From Chitinophaga tropicalis (GTDB taxonomy: Bacteria; Bacteroidota; Bacteroidia; Chitinophagales; Chitinophagaceae): 64,000 nt of DNA. The stretch lies in NCBI RefSeq assembly GCF_009758205.1, contig NZ_WRXN01000003.1, forward strand, positions 434,001 through 498,000, in the 5' to 3' direction. Position 1 is the stretch's first letter. Each line of letters opens with the position of its first letter. The translations under genes and the position numbers were made by a program. This document shows positions 1-8,228 of this stretch, one piece after another. The notes beneath the pieces are model-generated. The model saw nothing but the letters and a program-made list of their open reading frames with translations, had not been told where the DNA came from and did not search any database.

Positions 1-142
1 AAGCTTGTTTTAATTCTTTTACAGATACGCCTTCAAATGTGATGAGATCATTGATGCCCACGAGCCTGCCGTGGAATACATCGTCTGCAGCACTTAAGCG
101 TACTGTTGCATAATAACCTTTGTATTCAAGAATATCATTCAT
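1..142 (-). CDS. hicB: HicB-family antitoxin, N-terminal part (cut by window edge)
   Basis: The first 47 residues are present (MNDILEYKGYYATV..., with FHGRLVGINDLITFEG), and the rest lies outside the window. This is the usual N-terminus of the partial-RNase-H fold of HicB antitoxins, which bind and neutralise HicA and often repress their own operon through a C-terminal DNA-binding domain that is not visible here. The ATG overlaps the end of hicA by 8 nt, so the two are translationally coupled in the order toxin then antitoxin. The family call rests on the motif pattern and on the neighbouring hicA. Confidence 0.75.
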   Translation of the reverse strand, partial: MNDILEYKGYYATVRLSAADDVFHGRLVGINDLITFEGVSVKELKQA

Positions 143-401
143 CGCTTATAAGTCCTTTACGTTTTAAATGATCGAGTACTTCTTTAATTGCATATTCTTT
201 CATGACCTTTTTGGGATGAGGCTCGTGTAAGATGATAACATTGTTGTTTTCCTCATTGTAGAATTTTCTGCGGGACCCTCCCGTTTTCCCGTTTTTAGTT
301 TCCTCATAATTGAAATAGTTCAGAATGGTTAACAATTCGCTCCATTCAAAGTCCCGTGGAATATCCTGGAACCTTGAGAGCAGCTTCTCAATTTTACTCA
401 T
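135..401 (-). CDS. hicA: HicA-family mRNA interferase toxin
   Basis: This 88-residue protein starts MSKIEKLLSRF. The frame stays open upstream, but that extension runs through the promoter region, so the ATG at 401 is chosen. HicA toxins have a double-stranded RNA-binding fold and cleave mRNA. The glycine-serine turn reads TGGSRRKF; the His of the classical GSH form is replaced by Arg, as in many HicA proteins of this longer type. An HxPHP segment (HEPHPKK) follows, and the helical end has KEVLDHLKRKGL. It overlaps hicB by 8 nt. The family call is fairly sure; toxin activity is inferred. Confidence 0.75.
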   Translation of the reverse strand: MSKIEKLLSRFQDIPRDFEWSELLTILNYFNYEETKNGKTGGSRRKFYNEENNNVIILHEPHPKKVMKEYAIKEVLDHLKRKGLISDE

Positions 402-490
402 GACAGGTTGGTTAACATTTAATGGCTGCGATATTAACACATAACCTCTTAATGAGCAAAATATTAATGAGTGCAACTGAATTATAGTTG

Positions 491-522
491 CAAAGTTAGG
501 GGGGAGGGAAAATTTCACCAAA
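491..522 (-). promoter_or_regulatory. Bacteroidota-type promoter of hicAB
   Basis: On the minus strand there is TTTG (519-522), exactly 20 bp of spacer, then TAACTTTG (491-498). This is a full match to the -33 TTTG / -7 TAnnTTTG consensus of the Bacteroidota primary sigma factor. It lies 90 nt upstream of the chosen hicA start. Nothing else was recognised between 402 and 680. Confidence 0.7.
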
Positions 523-680
523 TTTTTTTTTGGGAATTTTTCACCAGTCTGTTCAATGCATTTAATTCTACACTGTTGTACCGGTAATGATACAATAATG
601 TTGCTGACCCTGTTTTTTTGAATGGTATTCAGGCATGGCTTATTCTTTGTTCTTTTAACTGTGAACTAAAATATGTGATC

Positions 681-875
681 ATGGAAAAGGAAAATAAAAG
701 TAAGACCTCATTTCATAAGGAAGATCTGACAGGTAAGGCTGAGCAGTCAGAAGCTGCGATAGAACAGACAGAGCGGGAAAGGGACAATAAGGGCGTAGAG
801 GAAGTACATCCTGAGCTTACAAAAGAGAAAGAAGGGTTGAAAGAAGCGCCGGAAAGCCTGAAGAATTCAAAATAA
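681..875 (+). CDS. Small highly charged protein of unknown function
   Basis: A 64-residue protein starting MEKENKSKTSFHKEDLTGK. It is nearly all Glu, Lys, Gln, Ser and Asp, with no hydrophobic core, signal peptide or Cys, so it is probably disordered. An in-frame start at 618 would add a hydrophobic stretch unlike the rest, so the internal ATG is preferred. It ends 15 nt before the SDR gene and is probably co-transcribed with it. I do not recognise a family. It could be a stress-type hydrophilic protein or a spurious frame. Confidence 0.45.
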   Translation: MEKENKSKTSFHKEDLTGKAEQSEAAIEQTERERDNKGVEEVHPELTKEKEGLKEAPESLKNSK

Positions 876-890
876 ATAAAAGCTGTTATT

Positions 891-1793
891 ATGCCGGTTG
901 TAAATATAGATAACCGTAATAAGTATGCACTGATCACCGGTGCTACCAGTGGCTTTGGCTATGAGCTGGCAAAATTATTTGCGGCAGATAGTTATAGTCT
1001 TGTGCTGGTAGCGAGATCGGAAGATCGTTTGCAGGAGGTGACGAACGAGATCAAGCAGCGGTACAGCGTTGAAGTCACTCCTGTTTCCTGCGATCTTTTT
1101 GACCCGGCTTCTCCCCAGTTAATTTACGATGAAGTAAAGGCGAGGGGAATTATTGTTAACTACCTTGTAAATGATGCAGGCCAGGGGGAATGGGGGAGAT
1201 TTATTGATATAGACCTGAAACGCAGCCTGGATATTATCCAGTTGAACATCTGCTCACTTGTAGCGCTTACCAAGCTCTTTGCAACAGAGATGGCAGCAAG
1301 AGGAGAAGGGCGTATACTGCAGCTGAGCTCCGAGGCGGGTAAGGTGCCGATGCCTTTGTTATCTGTCTATGCTGCCACCAAAGCTTTTGTACTTTCTTTC
1401 AGTACAGCACTTAGTGAAGAATTGAAGGACTGTGGGGTAACAGTTACCGTATTATTGCCAGGAGCAGCAGATACTGATTTCTTCCATAAGGCCAATGCAG
1501 AAAATACTGTTACCTACCGGGAAGAAGAATTGCAAACCCCTGAAGAAGTAGCACGTGATGGCTACGATGCTTTAATGAGCGGTGAGAGCCGGATCATTTC
1601 AGGAGGGAAAACAAAGCAACATGTATATATGGCCAATCTAATGAGTGACAGTGCAAATGCGAAGAACATGAAGAAGAAGATGGAACCCTCAACATCTGAC
1701 GAGGGCCGTTTTTATCCAGAGCATGACGCGTCGAGAAAAGAGCGTGATGCTATTGGCCATGATTCAGGGGATTTAGATGAGAGCGGGCGTTAG
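891..1793 (+). CDS. SDR-family NAD(P)-dependent oxidoreductase with charged C-terminal tail
   Basis: A 300-residue short-chain dehydrogenase. The Rossmann start has the TGATSGFG glycine motif near residue 17, the NDAG variant of NNAG follows, and the catalytic part has Ser (LSSEAG) and YAATK, the Tyr-x-x-x-Lys pair. The LVARSEDRL segment suggests NADP(H). The core resembles the DltE/YqjQ type, for which the substrate cannot be predicted. About 40 extra residues at the C-terminus (after KNMKKKMEPS) are hydrophilic and acidic, much like the small protein encoded just upstream. It converges with the methyltransferase gene and overlaps it by 4 nt. Confidence 0.85.
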   Translation: MPVVNIDNRNKYALITGATSGFGYELAKLFAADSYSLVLVARSEDRLQEVTNEIKQRYSVEVTPVSCDLFDPASPQLIYDEVKARGIIVNYLVNDAGQGEWGRFIDIDLKRSLDIIQLNICSLVALTKLFATEMAARGEGRILQLSSEAGKVPMPLLSVYAATKAFVLSFSTALSEELKDCGVTVTVLLPGAADTDFFHKANAENTVTYREEELQTPEEVARDGYDALMSGESRIISGGKTKQHVYMANLMSDSANAKNMKKKMEPSTSDEGRFYPEHDASRKERDAIGHDSGDLDESGR

Positions 1794-2425
1794 CGCCTGC
1801 TCTCTTTATAATATGCTATTGCCTGGATAAAGCCTCCGTACCAGGAAGACCGTGCAGCAGGAATATATCTGTGTTTTATAAAGAGCGTTTCCATATCAGG
1901 AAGGGAGCTGGCTTCTACATGGCTTACTGCGTGGAAGAAGAGGTACATCATCCGTAGTAATAACCGTTGCCATAAGGGAGCGGTTTTGTTGTATGTGAAG
2001 TCTGTGAACAGCCAGTTACCGCCGTTACGCAACAGGTGATCCAGCAGTGTAAAGGTTTGGGCGGCCCTTTCTGCAGAGAAATTGTCAAAGAGGAAGGGAG
2101 TGATGATGGTGTTGTATAGTTGTTGGGCAGTAAAGTCTTCAATGGCCAGGTGAATAAACTCTACTTTATTACGGCCGTAGTTCTTTTTGCGGGAAATGTC
2201 CAGCATAGCGCCGGATATTTCGATATAGGTGATGTGCAGACCTTCCGGGTATTTTTCAGCGAGTGCTTCCAGTATCCATCCTGTGCCGCCACCGGCAATG
2301 AGTATGGTGCTACCTGGTTTTATATGTTCCAGCAGGCTCAGTTGTGCGTTGACCTGGGCACGGCCGAACACCAACCTGCTCATGCGGTCGTAATAAGGCG
2401 CTATCTTATCGTAGTTGTTTTTCAT
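1790..2425 (-). CDS. Class I SAM-dependent methyltransferase
   Basis: A 211-residue protein. Motif I is ILIAGGGTGWILEAL near residues 41-55 (SAM-binding GxGxG). An acidic strand end follows (TYIEISGAMLDISRKK, motif II), then the conserved helix with FDNFSAER and TDFTYN. The N-terminus NYDKIAPYYDRMSRLVFG is typical of UbiE/Methyltransf_25-type enzymes. No signal peptide. The acceptor cannot be told from sequence. It is a single gene, convergent with the SDR and followed upstream on the chromosome by the TolC gene's terminator. Confidence 0.85.
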   Translation of the reverse strand: MKNNYDKIAPYYDRMSRLVFGRAQVNAQLSLLEHIKPGSTILIAGGGTGWILEALAEKYPEGLHITYIEISGAMLDISRKKNYGRNKVEFIHLAIEDFTAQQLYNTIITPFLFDNFSAERAAQTFTLLDHLLRNGGNWLFTDFTYNKTAPLWQRLLLRMMYLFFHAVSHVEASSLPDMETLFIKHRYIPAARSSWYGGFIQAIAYYKESRR

Positions 2426-2453
2426 TACCTGGCGCTAAAGTAATGAAATTAAA

Positions 2454-2473
2454 GGGGGAACCGAAGTTCCCCC
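2454..2473 (-). terminator. Rho-independent terminator of the RND efflux operon
   Basis: A perfect 8-bp GC-rich stem (GGGGGAAC / GTTCCCCC). On the minus strand the tetraloop is TTCG, followed by TTTAATTT. It lies 12 nt past the stop of the TolC-family gene. Confidence 0.75.
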
Positions 2474-2485
2474 TATGGCAGGTTG

Positions 2486-3778
2486 TTACAAGCTACCCAT
2501 CGCCTTCTTATATCCAGCCTCGTTCACCTTATAAGCTACCTTTGCGTCTATTACCCCGCTATACGCCTGCTGCCATATTGCCTGAGCTTCCTGTACGTCT
2601 TTCCCTGTGATGGTACCTGCTTTAAACCTGTCGTTCGCCAGTCTGAGGTTTTCATCAGCCTGTTGCAGGGATAACTGTGAGAGCTCTATGTTTTTGACGG
2701 ACTGGTTCAGTAGCAGGTATGCCTGTTGTACTTCCAGTCCTATCATTTCTTTTGTTTCATCCAGCTGTTGTTGCTGTGCTGCTATTTTAAGTGATTGCTC
2801 ACGTACTTTTGCGTTACGTTTTCCCCAGTCGAAGATGGGTACGGATATGCTGGCCAGTCCATACCAGGAGCCCAGGAAGTCCTTGCCGTTGGTGAAATTG
2901 GCGCCTTTGCCGGCAGCAGCCAGTCCGCTGGCGCTGAGGCCTATTGTTGGCAGTCTGTCTGCTTTAAGTAGCTTACGTTGCAGTTCTTCTGCTTCGACAG
3001 ACTTTTGCAGCAATCGTATTTCCGGGCGTTTTTCGGCCGCTTCTGCCAGGTTGCCTGCCTGTACCTCGCTGAAGCTGCCGGTCACGGAATCTGCCAGCTC
3101 AAATGTGGTGTTATTGGCATTGCCGATGATCTGTGCGAGGTTTAATCTGGCCATTACCAGTCCGTCCTGTGCTTTGATGATATTCAGCTTAGCTTCATTC
3201 AGGCTAACTTCCACGCGCAGGAGATCGTTTTTGTAGATCATACCCGCGTCAAAGGAATTCTGGAGGTCCTGTTGCAATGCCTGCAGCATATCCCTGTACT
3301 TATTAGCCAGGATGATCTTTTCATTGACCTGTACTATCTGCCAGTAAGCCTTTTCTACGTTGAGCAGTACTTCAGATGCAGTGAGCTGTTTCTGTTCTTC
3401 CCGGATCTCTACTCCTTTTCCGGCAGCTTCTTTGCCTGTACGGATCTTACCGCCTGCATAGATGGGCTGGGAGGCTGTTACTGTGCCACTGGCCACAGCA
3501 TCGGGTATCATACCATTGAATGCGCCGCCTATTGGTTTTCCCAGGTAAATGCCCAGGAGGGAGGCGTCTATAGATGGATAGGCGTTGGCGTTAGCGGCTT
3601 GTAATGCAGCTCTGGAAGCATCTATCCTGTATTGGGCCGCTTTCATTTTCTTGTTCTGTTCCAGTGCCAGCCGGCGGCATTCCGCCAGGGTGAGCACGGG
3701 CGACTGCGCTTTTGCGGCGCCCTGCAGCACCAGGGCTGCAAGAACAAAAAACGCTGTTATATATTTTCTGACGATCAT
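2486..3778 (-). CDS. TolC-family outer-membrane efflux protein
   Basis: A 430-residue outer-membrane factor with signal peptide (MIVRKYITAFFVLAALVLQG...AKAQ). Two OEP repeats are visible, each an alpha-helical hairpin (LTLAECRRLALEQNKKMKAA and the second half from about residue 215), with the typical PIYAGGKIRTG and VPIFDWGKRNAKV strand segments. It forms the exit duct for the RND pump encoded just upstream. The frame extends 84 nt further into the pump gene, but the signal peptide sets the start at 3778, 40 nt after the pump stop. It is the last gene of the adaptor-pump-OMF operon. Confidence 0.9.
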   Translation of the reverse strand: MIVRKYITAFFVLAALVLQGAAKAQSPVLTLAECRRLALEQNKKMKAAQYRIDASRAALQAANANAYPSIDASLLGIYLGKPIGGAFNGMIPDAVASGTVTASQPIYAGGKIRTGKEAAGKGVEIREEQKQLTASEVLLNVEKAYWQIVQVNEKIILANKYRDMLQALQQDLQNSFDAGMIYKNDLLRVEVSLNEAKLNIIKAQDGLVMARLNLAQIIGNANNTTFELADSVTGSFSEVQAGNLAEAAEKRPEIRLLQKSVEAEELQRKLLKADRLPTIGLSASGLAAAGKGANFTNGKDFLGSWYGLASISVPIFDWGKRNAKVREQSLKIAAQQQQLDETKEMIGLEVQQAYLLLNQSVKNIELSQLSLQQADENLRLANDRFKAGTITGKDVQEAQAIWQQAYSGVIDAKVAYKVNEAGYKKAMGSL

Positions 3779-3818
3779 TATACTTTCTTTATTAATGAGA
3801 ATCGGGTGGTCTGAGGCA

Positions 3819-6800
3819 CTAATGTGCGTGAGCCGGTTTGTACTGGATCTCGGTATCTGCATCTTCCGGTACTACATCCGGAGGAGCAGGGCGTACAAAC
3901 AGGAAGTAAAGCACCGGTACTACAAACAGTGTTAAGATCATAGACACGATCAGTCCGGAAGCCAGCACACTACCGAGGGGCGCCCACAGGGGGGATTTGC
4001 CCAGGATCATAGGCACGACGCCTATAGCTGCTGCTGCTGAGGTCAGGAATATCGGACGCATACGGCGTTTGGCTGCCGCCAGTCCTGCTGCCTTGATGGT
4101 GTAATGATGGTCACGCACAAGTTCATCTGCATAGTCTACCAGGATGATACCGTTCCGGACCACAATACCTATCAGGCTGATGATGCCCATGAACGCAGTC
4201 ATGCCCATTGGGTTACCTGTGAGGTAAAGGCCGAGGAAAGCGCCCAGCAAACTAAGCGGGAATGTAGACAGTACGATAAGCGTTTTACCGAATGTCCTGA
4301 ACTGGAACAGTAATGTGAGCAGGATCAGTATAAGGCTGGTGCCCAGTGCTATGCCCATGCCCGGAGCATTATCGTTGGATGATTCTTCATCGCCACCGTA
4401 ACTGATGCTGATGCCGGGTGGCAGCCGGAGCTTTTCGATCTGAGGTTTTACGTCTTTCAGGATCTCTGACGCTCTTCTGCCCATCTGGGCCTCAGACAGT
4501 ACGGTCAGCGTACGGAGGCCGTTCCTGTGTGCTATTACCCCGGTATGCCAGGAAGGAACGATATCTGCCACTTCTTTCAGCTGTACTTTGCCACCATACA
4601 TATTGCTAAGGTGGAGGTTGCCAAGGTCGTTGAAGTCCCGGCGACTGGCAGTATCGAAACGGAGGAAGATATCTACCGGTTTATCGCCTTCCCAGAGCTG
4701 GGATACAGAGAAGCCTTTCAGGCCTGCACCCAGTGTCTGGGTAATGGCCTGGTTGGAAACTCCCAGTCTTGCGGCTACATCTTCTTTTATTTTCAGGGAT
4801 ACGCCGAGGTAATCATCTTCATAGTCTGTGCGTACCCAGTTAGGCCCTTTTGCATTCTGCAGGATGGTCCTGATCTGTTCTGCTACTTTTTTCTGTGCGT
4901 TGAGGTCTTCTCCTACTATACGAATAGCTATAGGAGAGCCTTCCTGCATACTGAGCTGGCGAAGGCGGATCTTTCCGTCGGGGATGAAGTGTTCGAAGAC
5001 GGGCAGGTATTTTTCCACCAGTTCATTCGTTGCATCGCTGCCGGTAGTAATGATAAAGATCTGGGCGTAATTGCGCCTGGGCATTTCAGGTGCGTAGGTA
5101 ATATTGAAGCGGGGGGAGCTGGTGCCTACAAAGCTGGCTATATTTACTACGCGTTTATCCTTTCTCAGCTCTTCTTCCACGCGTTTTACCACTTTCTCTG
5201 TTTCTTCCAGTGATGTTCCGTTAGGCATCCATACTTCTGCATTGAACTGTTTGCTTTCGCTGAGCGGGAAGAACTCCTGGCTTACTTTACCTGCCAGTAC
5301 TACGGCCAGTATGATGGCGGCTACTGCTATGCTTATAGTTATTTTAGGAAAACGGAATGCCAGTTCTATACCTGCGTTGAAGACGTTCTGTAACCTGTCC
5401 AGCAGGCTTTTACGCTGACCGCGTTCACTGATCTTATGTTTAAGTCCCTGTTTGATGAACAGGTAACAGGTATAAGGTGTGAGCAGGAGCGCTACCAGCA
5501 TGGAAGCGGTAAGCGCTACGGCTACGGTTACGGGGAGTGCGGCTATAAAGTCTTTTGCGATACCGTCCATAAAGAACGCCAGTGGTGCAAAGGCAAAGAT
5601 GATAGCCAGCGTAGCGGTGAAGATGGGGAGGGATAACTGTTTGGCTGCCTGCCATGCGGCTGTCCACGGAGTGATGTCTTCATCCAGCTTTTCTATATAG
5701 TTGTCTACTACCACGATGGCATTATCCACTACCATACCTAACACGATGATCAGGGCTGCCAGTGTTACCTGGTGCAGTTCTATGCCCATGATATTGATGA
5801 TGCCAAAGGTGATCATGATGGAGATAGGAGCCGCTACAGATGCTACGGCTGCTACGCGGAAGGGGAGGAGCAGCATTACTACCACCACTACAGAGGCAAT
5901 GGCAAGGCCGAATTCCTTCATGAAGTGGCGGATGCTTTCATCTACTACTTCCGGTTGATTTACGATAATATTCACCTTTACATCGTCCGGGAAGTCTTTT
6001 TCTATTTCTTTCAGTTTCTTTTCCACTATCTCGCCGAAGTGTACAATGTTGTTGCCCGGCTGCATTTCGATACCCAGCATCATTACTTTGTCTTCTCCTA
6101 TGCGGATGAAGGACGATGGTTCTTCATAGCGGCGCTGGAGAGTGGCTACATCTTTCAGCCTGACCACTGTACCGTCAGGACGGGTGTAGATGATCTGCGA
6201 TGCTATTTCCGCTTCTGTTTTATACTGGCTGCTGGTGAATACGGGAATGGTATTGGAGCTGATGGTCATTTCGCCGGAGTAGGCGGTGATGTTCTGTGCT
6301 TTCAGCGTGCGTATAATGGTGGAGAGATCAAAGCCGTACTGTTGTATTTTCTGATCGTCGACAGTAACGTAGAGCTGTTGTTTTTGTCCGCCGGAGCGGT
6401 TGATCTTCGATACCTCCGGTATTACTTTCAGTCCGTCTTCCAGTTTATCCAGGTACTTCTCTATTTCTGCGTAGCTGCGTTGGGGAGAAGAGACGGTGAT
6501 GATCTGTGCTGTTACGTCGCCGAAGTTGCTGTTCACGATGGGGCCTATTACATCTGATGGGATGTTCTGGCGCAGGGTGGCGTTCAGGCCGTGCTGCAGG
6601 GTAGCCCAGAATTTTTTACGGTCTTTTACTTCGGTGTGCAGTTCAACGGTGATGAATACCTGTCCGTCTTTTGTTTGCGAGCGGGTCTTTTTTTTATCTA
6701 CTTCTTCGAAGGAGAACAGGTATTGTTCTATTTTATTTGTTACCTGTTTTTCCATCTGCACTTCGTCGGCGCCGGGGTAGAAGGCATAGACCATGGCTAC

Positions 6801-6944
6801 CGGCATATCTATCTTCGGGTTCTCTGCCCGGGGCATGTTGCGTAGCGAGTAATAGCCCAGCAGCATGAGCAGCAGCACAACAACAATGGTGACCTGCTTA
6901 TACTTCATGGCAGCTTCGATGAAGCTTATTTTTCTTTTTTTCAT
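3819..6944 (-). CDS. RND-family multidrug efflux permease (AcrB/HAE1 type)
   Basis: A 1041-residue inner-membrane pump of normal RND length. There is one N-terminal membrane segment (about 14-30), a large periplasmic loop, a six-helix group (about 340-520), a second loop, and a final group to about 1015. TM4 reads GMVVDNAIVVVDNYIEK; the first Asp of the AcrB proton-relay DD pair is kept and the second is Asn, as in many HAE1 pumps outside the AcrB subgroup. It lacks the DFGLIVDG signature of metal pumps, so organic substrates are more likely. It lies 28 nt after the adaptor gene, in one operon. Confidence 0.9.
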   Translation of the reverse strand: MKKRKISFIEAAMKYKQVTIVVVLLLMLLGYYSLRNMPRAENPKIDMPVAMVYAFYPGADEVQMEKQVTNKIEQYLFSFEEVDKKKTRSQTKDGQVFITVELHTEVKDRKKFWATLQHGLNATLRQNIPSDVIGPIVNSNFGDVTAQIITVSSPQRSYAEIEKYLDKLEDGLKVIPEVSKINRSGGQKQQLYVTVDDQKIQQYGFDLSTIIRTLKAQNITAYSGEMTISSNTIPVFTSSQYKTEAEIASQIIYTRPDGTVVRLKDVATLQRRYEEPSSFIRIGEDKVMMLGIEMQPGNNIVHFGEIVEKKLKEIEKDFPDDVKVNIIVNQPEVVDESIRHFMKEFGLAIASVVVVVMLLLPFRVAAVASVAAPISIMITFGIINIMGIELHQVTLAALIIVLGMVVDNAIVVVDNYIEKLDEDITPWTAAWQAAKQLSLPIFTATLAIIFAFAPLAFFMDGIAKDFIAALPVTVAVALTASMLVALLLTPYTCYLFIKQGLKHKISERGQRKSLLDRLQNVFNAGIELAFRFPKITISIAVAAIILAVVLAGKVSQEFFPLSESKQFNAEVWMPNGTSLEETEKVVKRVEEELRKDKRVVNIASFVGTSSPRFNITYAPEMPRRNYAQIFIITTGSDATNELVEKYLPVFEHFIPDGKIRLRQLSMQEGSPIAIRIVGEDLNAQKKVAEQIRTILQNAKGPNWVRTDYEDDYLGVSLKIKEDVAARLGVSNQAITQTLGAGLKGFSVSQLWEGDKPVDIFLRFDTASRRDFNDLGNLHLSNMYGGKVQLKEVADIVPSWHTGVIAHRNGLRTLTVLSEAQMGRRASEILKDVKPQIEKLRLPPGISISYGGDEESSNDNAPGMGIALGTSLILILLTLLFQFRTFGKTLIVLSTFPLSLLGAFLGLYLTGNPMGMTAFMGIISLIGIVVRNGIILVDYADELVRDHHYTIKAAGLAAAKRRMRPIFLTSAAAAIGVVPMILGKSPLWAPLGSVLASGLIVSMILTLFVVPVLYFLFVRPAPPDVVPEDADTEIQYKPAHAH

Positions 6945-6972
6945 TATTGCAATGTTGTGTGGAGGTAATAAG

Positions 6973-8001
6973 TTAGAAGCTGATGGCGCTGCCGTCCTTT
7001 AGTTGGGTCTGTCCTGCGGTGATCAGTTTATCTCCTTCGTTCAGTCCTTCTGTGATCACTACCTGGCTGGCGCCTGTCAGTCTGCCGGTGCTGATACGTT
7101 TGCGTATAGCTTTATTTTCTCCGTTGGCTACAAATACATAGGTGAGATCGTCAGCGTCTCTTACTACGGCAGTTGCCGGAATGGCGATGGCTGCCTGCTG
7201 GCGGCCGGTGACAATGCTGATATCTGTCAGCATACCTGGCAGCAAGCGGTTAGTACTGTTATCCAGTTTTATTTTTACGATGTATGTGCGGGAAACGGCA
7301 TCGGCCTGTGGGTTGATGATAGATACTTTACCTGTGATAGTATCGTTGAGGGTAGGTACAAATACTTTGGCCACAGTGCCTGGCTGTAATGCGCCGATCT
7401 CACTTTCCGGAACGGACATACGTGCATATACCAGATCTGTTTTAATGATGGTGAAGGCTGGTATACCGGGAGCGGCTGTGCTGCCTTTCTCTATCTTTTT
7501 TTCGGTGATGATGCCGGTAATGGGAGCATACAGGCGGCTGTCTGCAATATGTTTTGCGTTGATGCTTTTGTTGGCCTTTGCCTGTGCCAGTTTAGTCTTT
7601 ATATCTATATAGTCTTTTGCGGGCAGGCTTCCTTTTTCATATAGTCCGTTGAGGCGTGCATAGAGGTCTTCCGCCTGTTCCAGCCCGGCGTTGGCGATAG
7701 CCAGTGCGTTGCTGTATTCAGTAGCGTCTATGGTTGCCAGCAGTTGACCTTGTTTTACAAGTTGTCCTTCCTGAACATATATTCCGTTAATGATGCCGGA
7801 TACTGCAAACCCAACCTGTGCGGTGTTGTCTGGTTCGATAGTGCCGGAGTAACTGAATATCTGCGGCATGTCATTACGCTGTATGGTGGAAATGCTGACT
7901 TTTACGGGGACCTGTGATGTTTGCTTTTCTTCTTTATGGCCGCAACTACTACAGAAGGCGATCAGAAAAATAAGTGAAGCTGGTCTCAAAATCACTGACA
8001 T
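6973..8001 (-). CDS. RND efflux periplasmic adaptor (membrane fusion protein), lipoprotein
   Basis: A 342-residue adaptor starting MSVILRPASLIFLIAFCSSCGHK, a lipoprotein-like signal ending at CSSC. The order of parts is standard: barrel-sandwich half (GTIEPDNTAQVGFAVSG, VQEGQLVKQGQLLATID), short coiled-coil hairpin (about 105-145), the second lipoyl half (LYAPITGIITEKKIEKG), a beta-barrel, and a membrane-proximal domain ending in GDKLITAGQTQLKDG. It bridges pump and outer-membrane factor. An upstream in-frame ATG at 8061 falls inside the likely -7 element, which supports the start at 8001. First gene of the operon. Confidence 0.9.
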   Translation of the reverse strand: MSVILRPASLIFLIAFCSSCGHKEEKQTSQVPVKVSISTIQRNDMPQIFSYSGTIEPDNTAQVGFAVSGIINGIYVQEGQLVKQGQLLATIDATEYSNALAIANAGLEQAEDLYARLNGLYEKGSLPAKDYIDIKTKLAQAKANKSINAKHIADSRLYAPITGIITEKKIEKGSTAAPGIPAFTIIKTDLVYARMSVPESEIGALQPGTVAKVFVPTLNDTITGKVSIINPQADAVSRTYIVKIKLDNSTNRLLPGMLTDISIVTGRQQAAIAIPATAVVRDADDLTYVFVANGENKAIRKRISTGRLTGASQVVITEGLNEGDKLITAGQTQLKDGSAISF

Positions 8002-8058
8002 AAGCTTAAAGTTTGTAGGATTTAAATTGTCAATAAATGAATGCATAAAATGGTAGCG

Positions 8059-8066
8059 CAAAGATG
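8059..8066 (-). promoter_or_regulatory. Possible -7 promoter element of the RND operon
   Basis: Minus strand CATCTTTG, 7 of 8 to TAnnTTTG, 58 nt upstream of the adaptor start. There is no TTTG at -33; instead the 39-bp repeat begins 23 bp upstream, the position expected for an activator site at a weak promoter. Confidence 0.4.
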
Positions 8067-8088
8067 GTTGTATCTGAGCAGCGGGAGA

Positions 8089-8127
8089 AGGTTGATAAAT
8101 CGGTATAATTGGTCAGAAAGTCGGTTT
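8089..8127 (-). promoter_or_regulatory. 39-bp operator-like element before the RND operon (copy 1)
   Basis: Identical at 35 of 39 positions to 9252-9290. Each copy holds two direct half-sites on the plus strand, GATAARTCGG and AGAAAGTCGG, 21 bp apart (two helical turns), plus a shared TTGGTC. Such paired direct half-sites are typical for AraC-family activators. The probable binder is the AraC regulator encoded next door. Confidence 0.6.
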
Positions 8128-8228
8128 GATGAAAAGGGAAAAGGCCACGACAAGAATGCCCGGCCCATTGGTTAAACCTACAACTGTTACACTGTTAAGT
8201 AACAAATGTTTTTATAGAATATGGATTA

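Noticed and set aside
576-595. Palindrome-like TTGTA-N10-TACAA upstream of the small charged protein
   Set aside because: The arms resemble the TetR sites at 20930-21013, but the spacing is 2 bp longer and no TetR gene is near; probably chance.
3779-3862. Longer start of the TolC-family gene overlapping the RND pump gene
   Set aside because: The extension places a hydrophilic stretch before the signal peptide; the ATG at 3778 gives a normal signal peptide.
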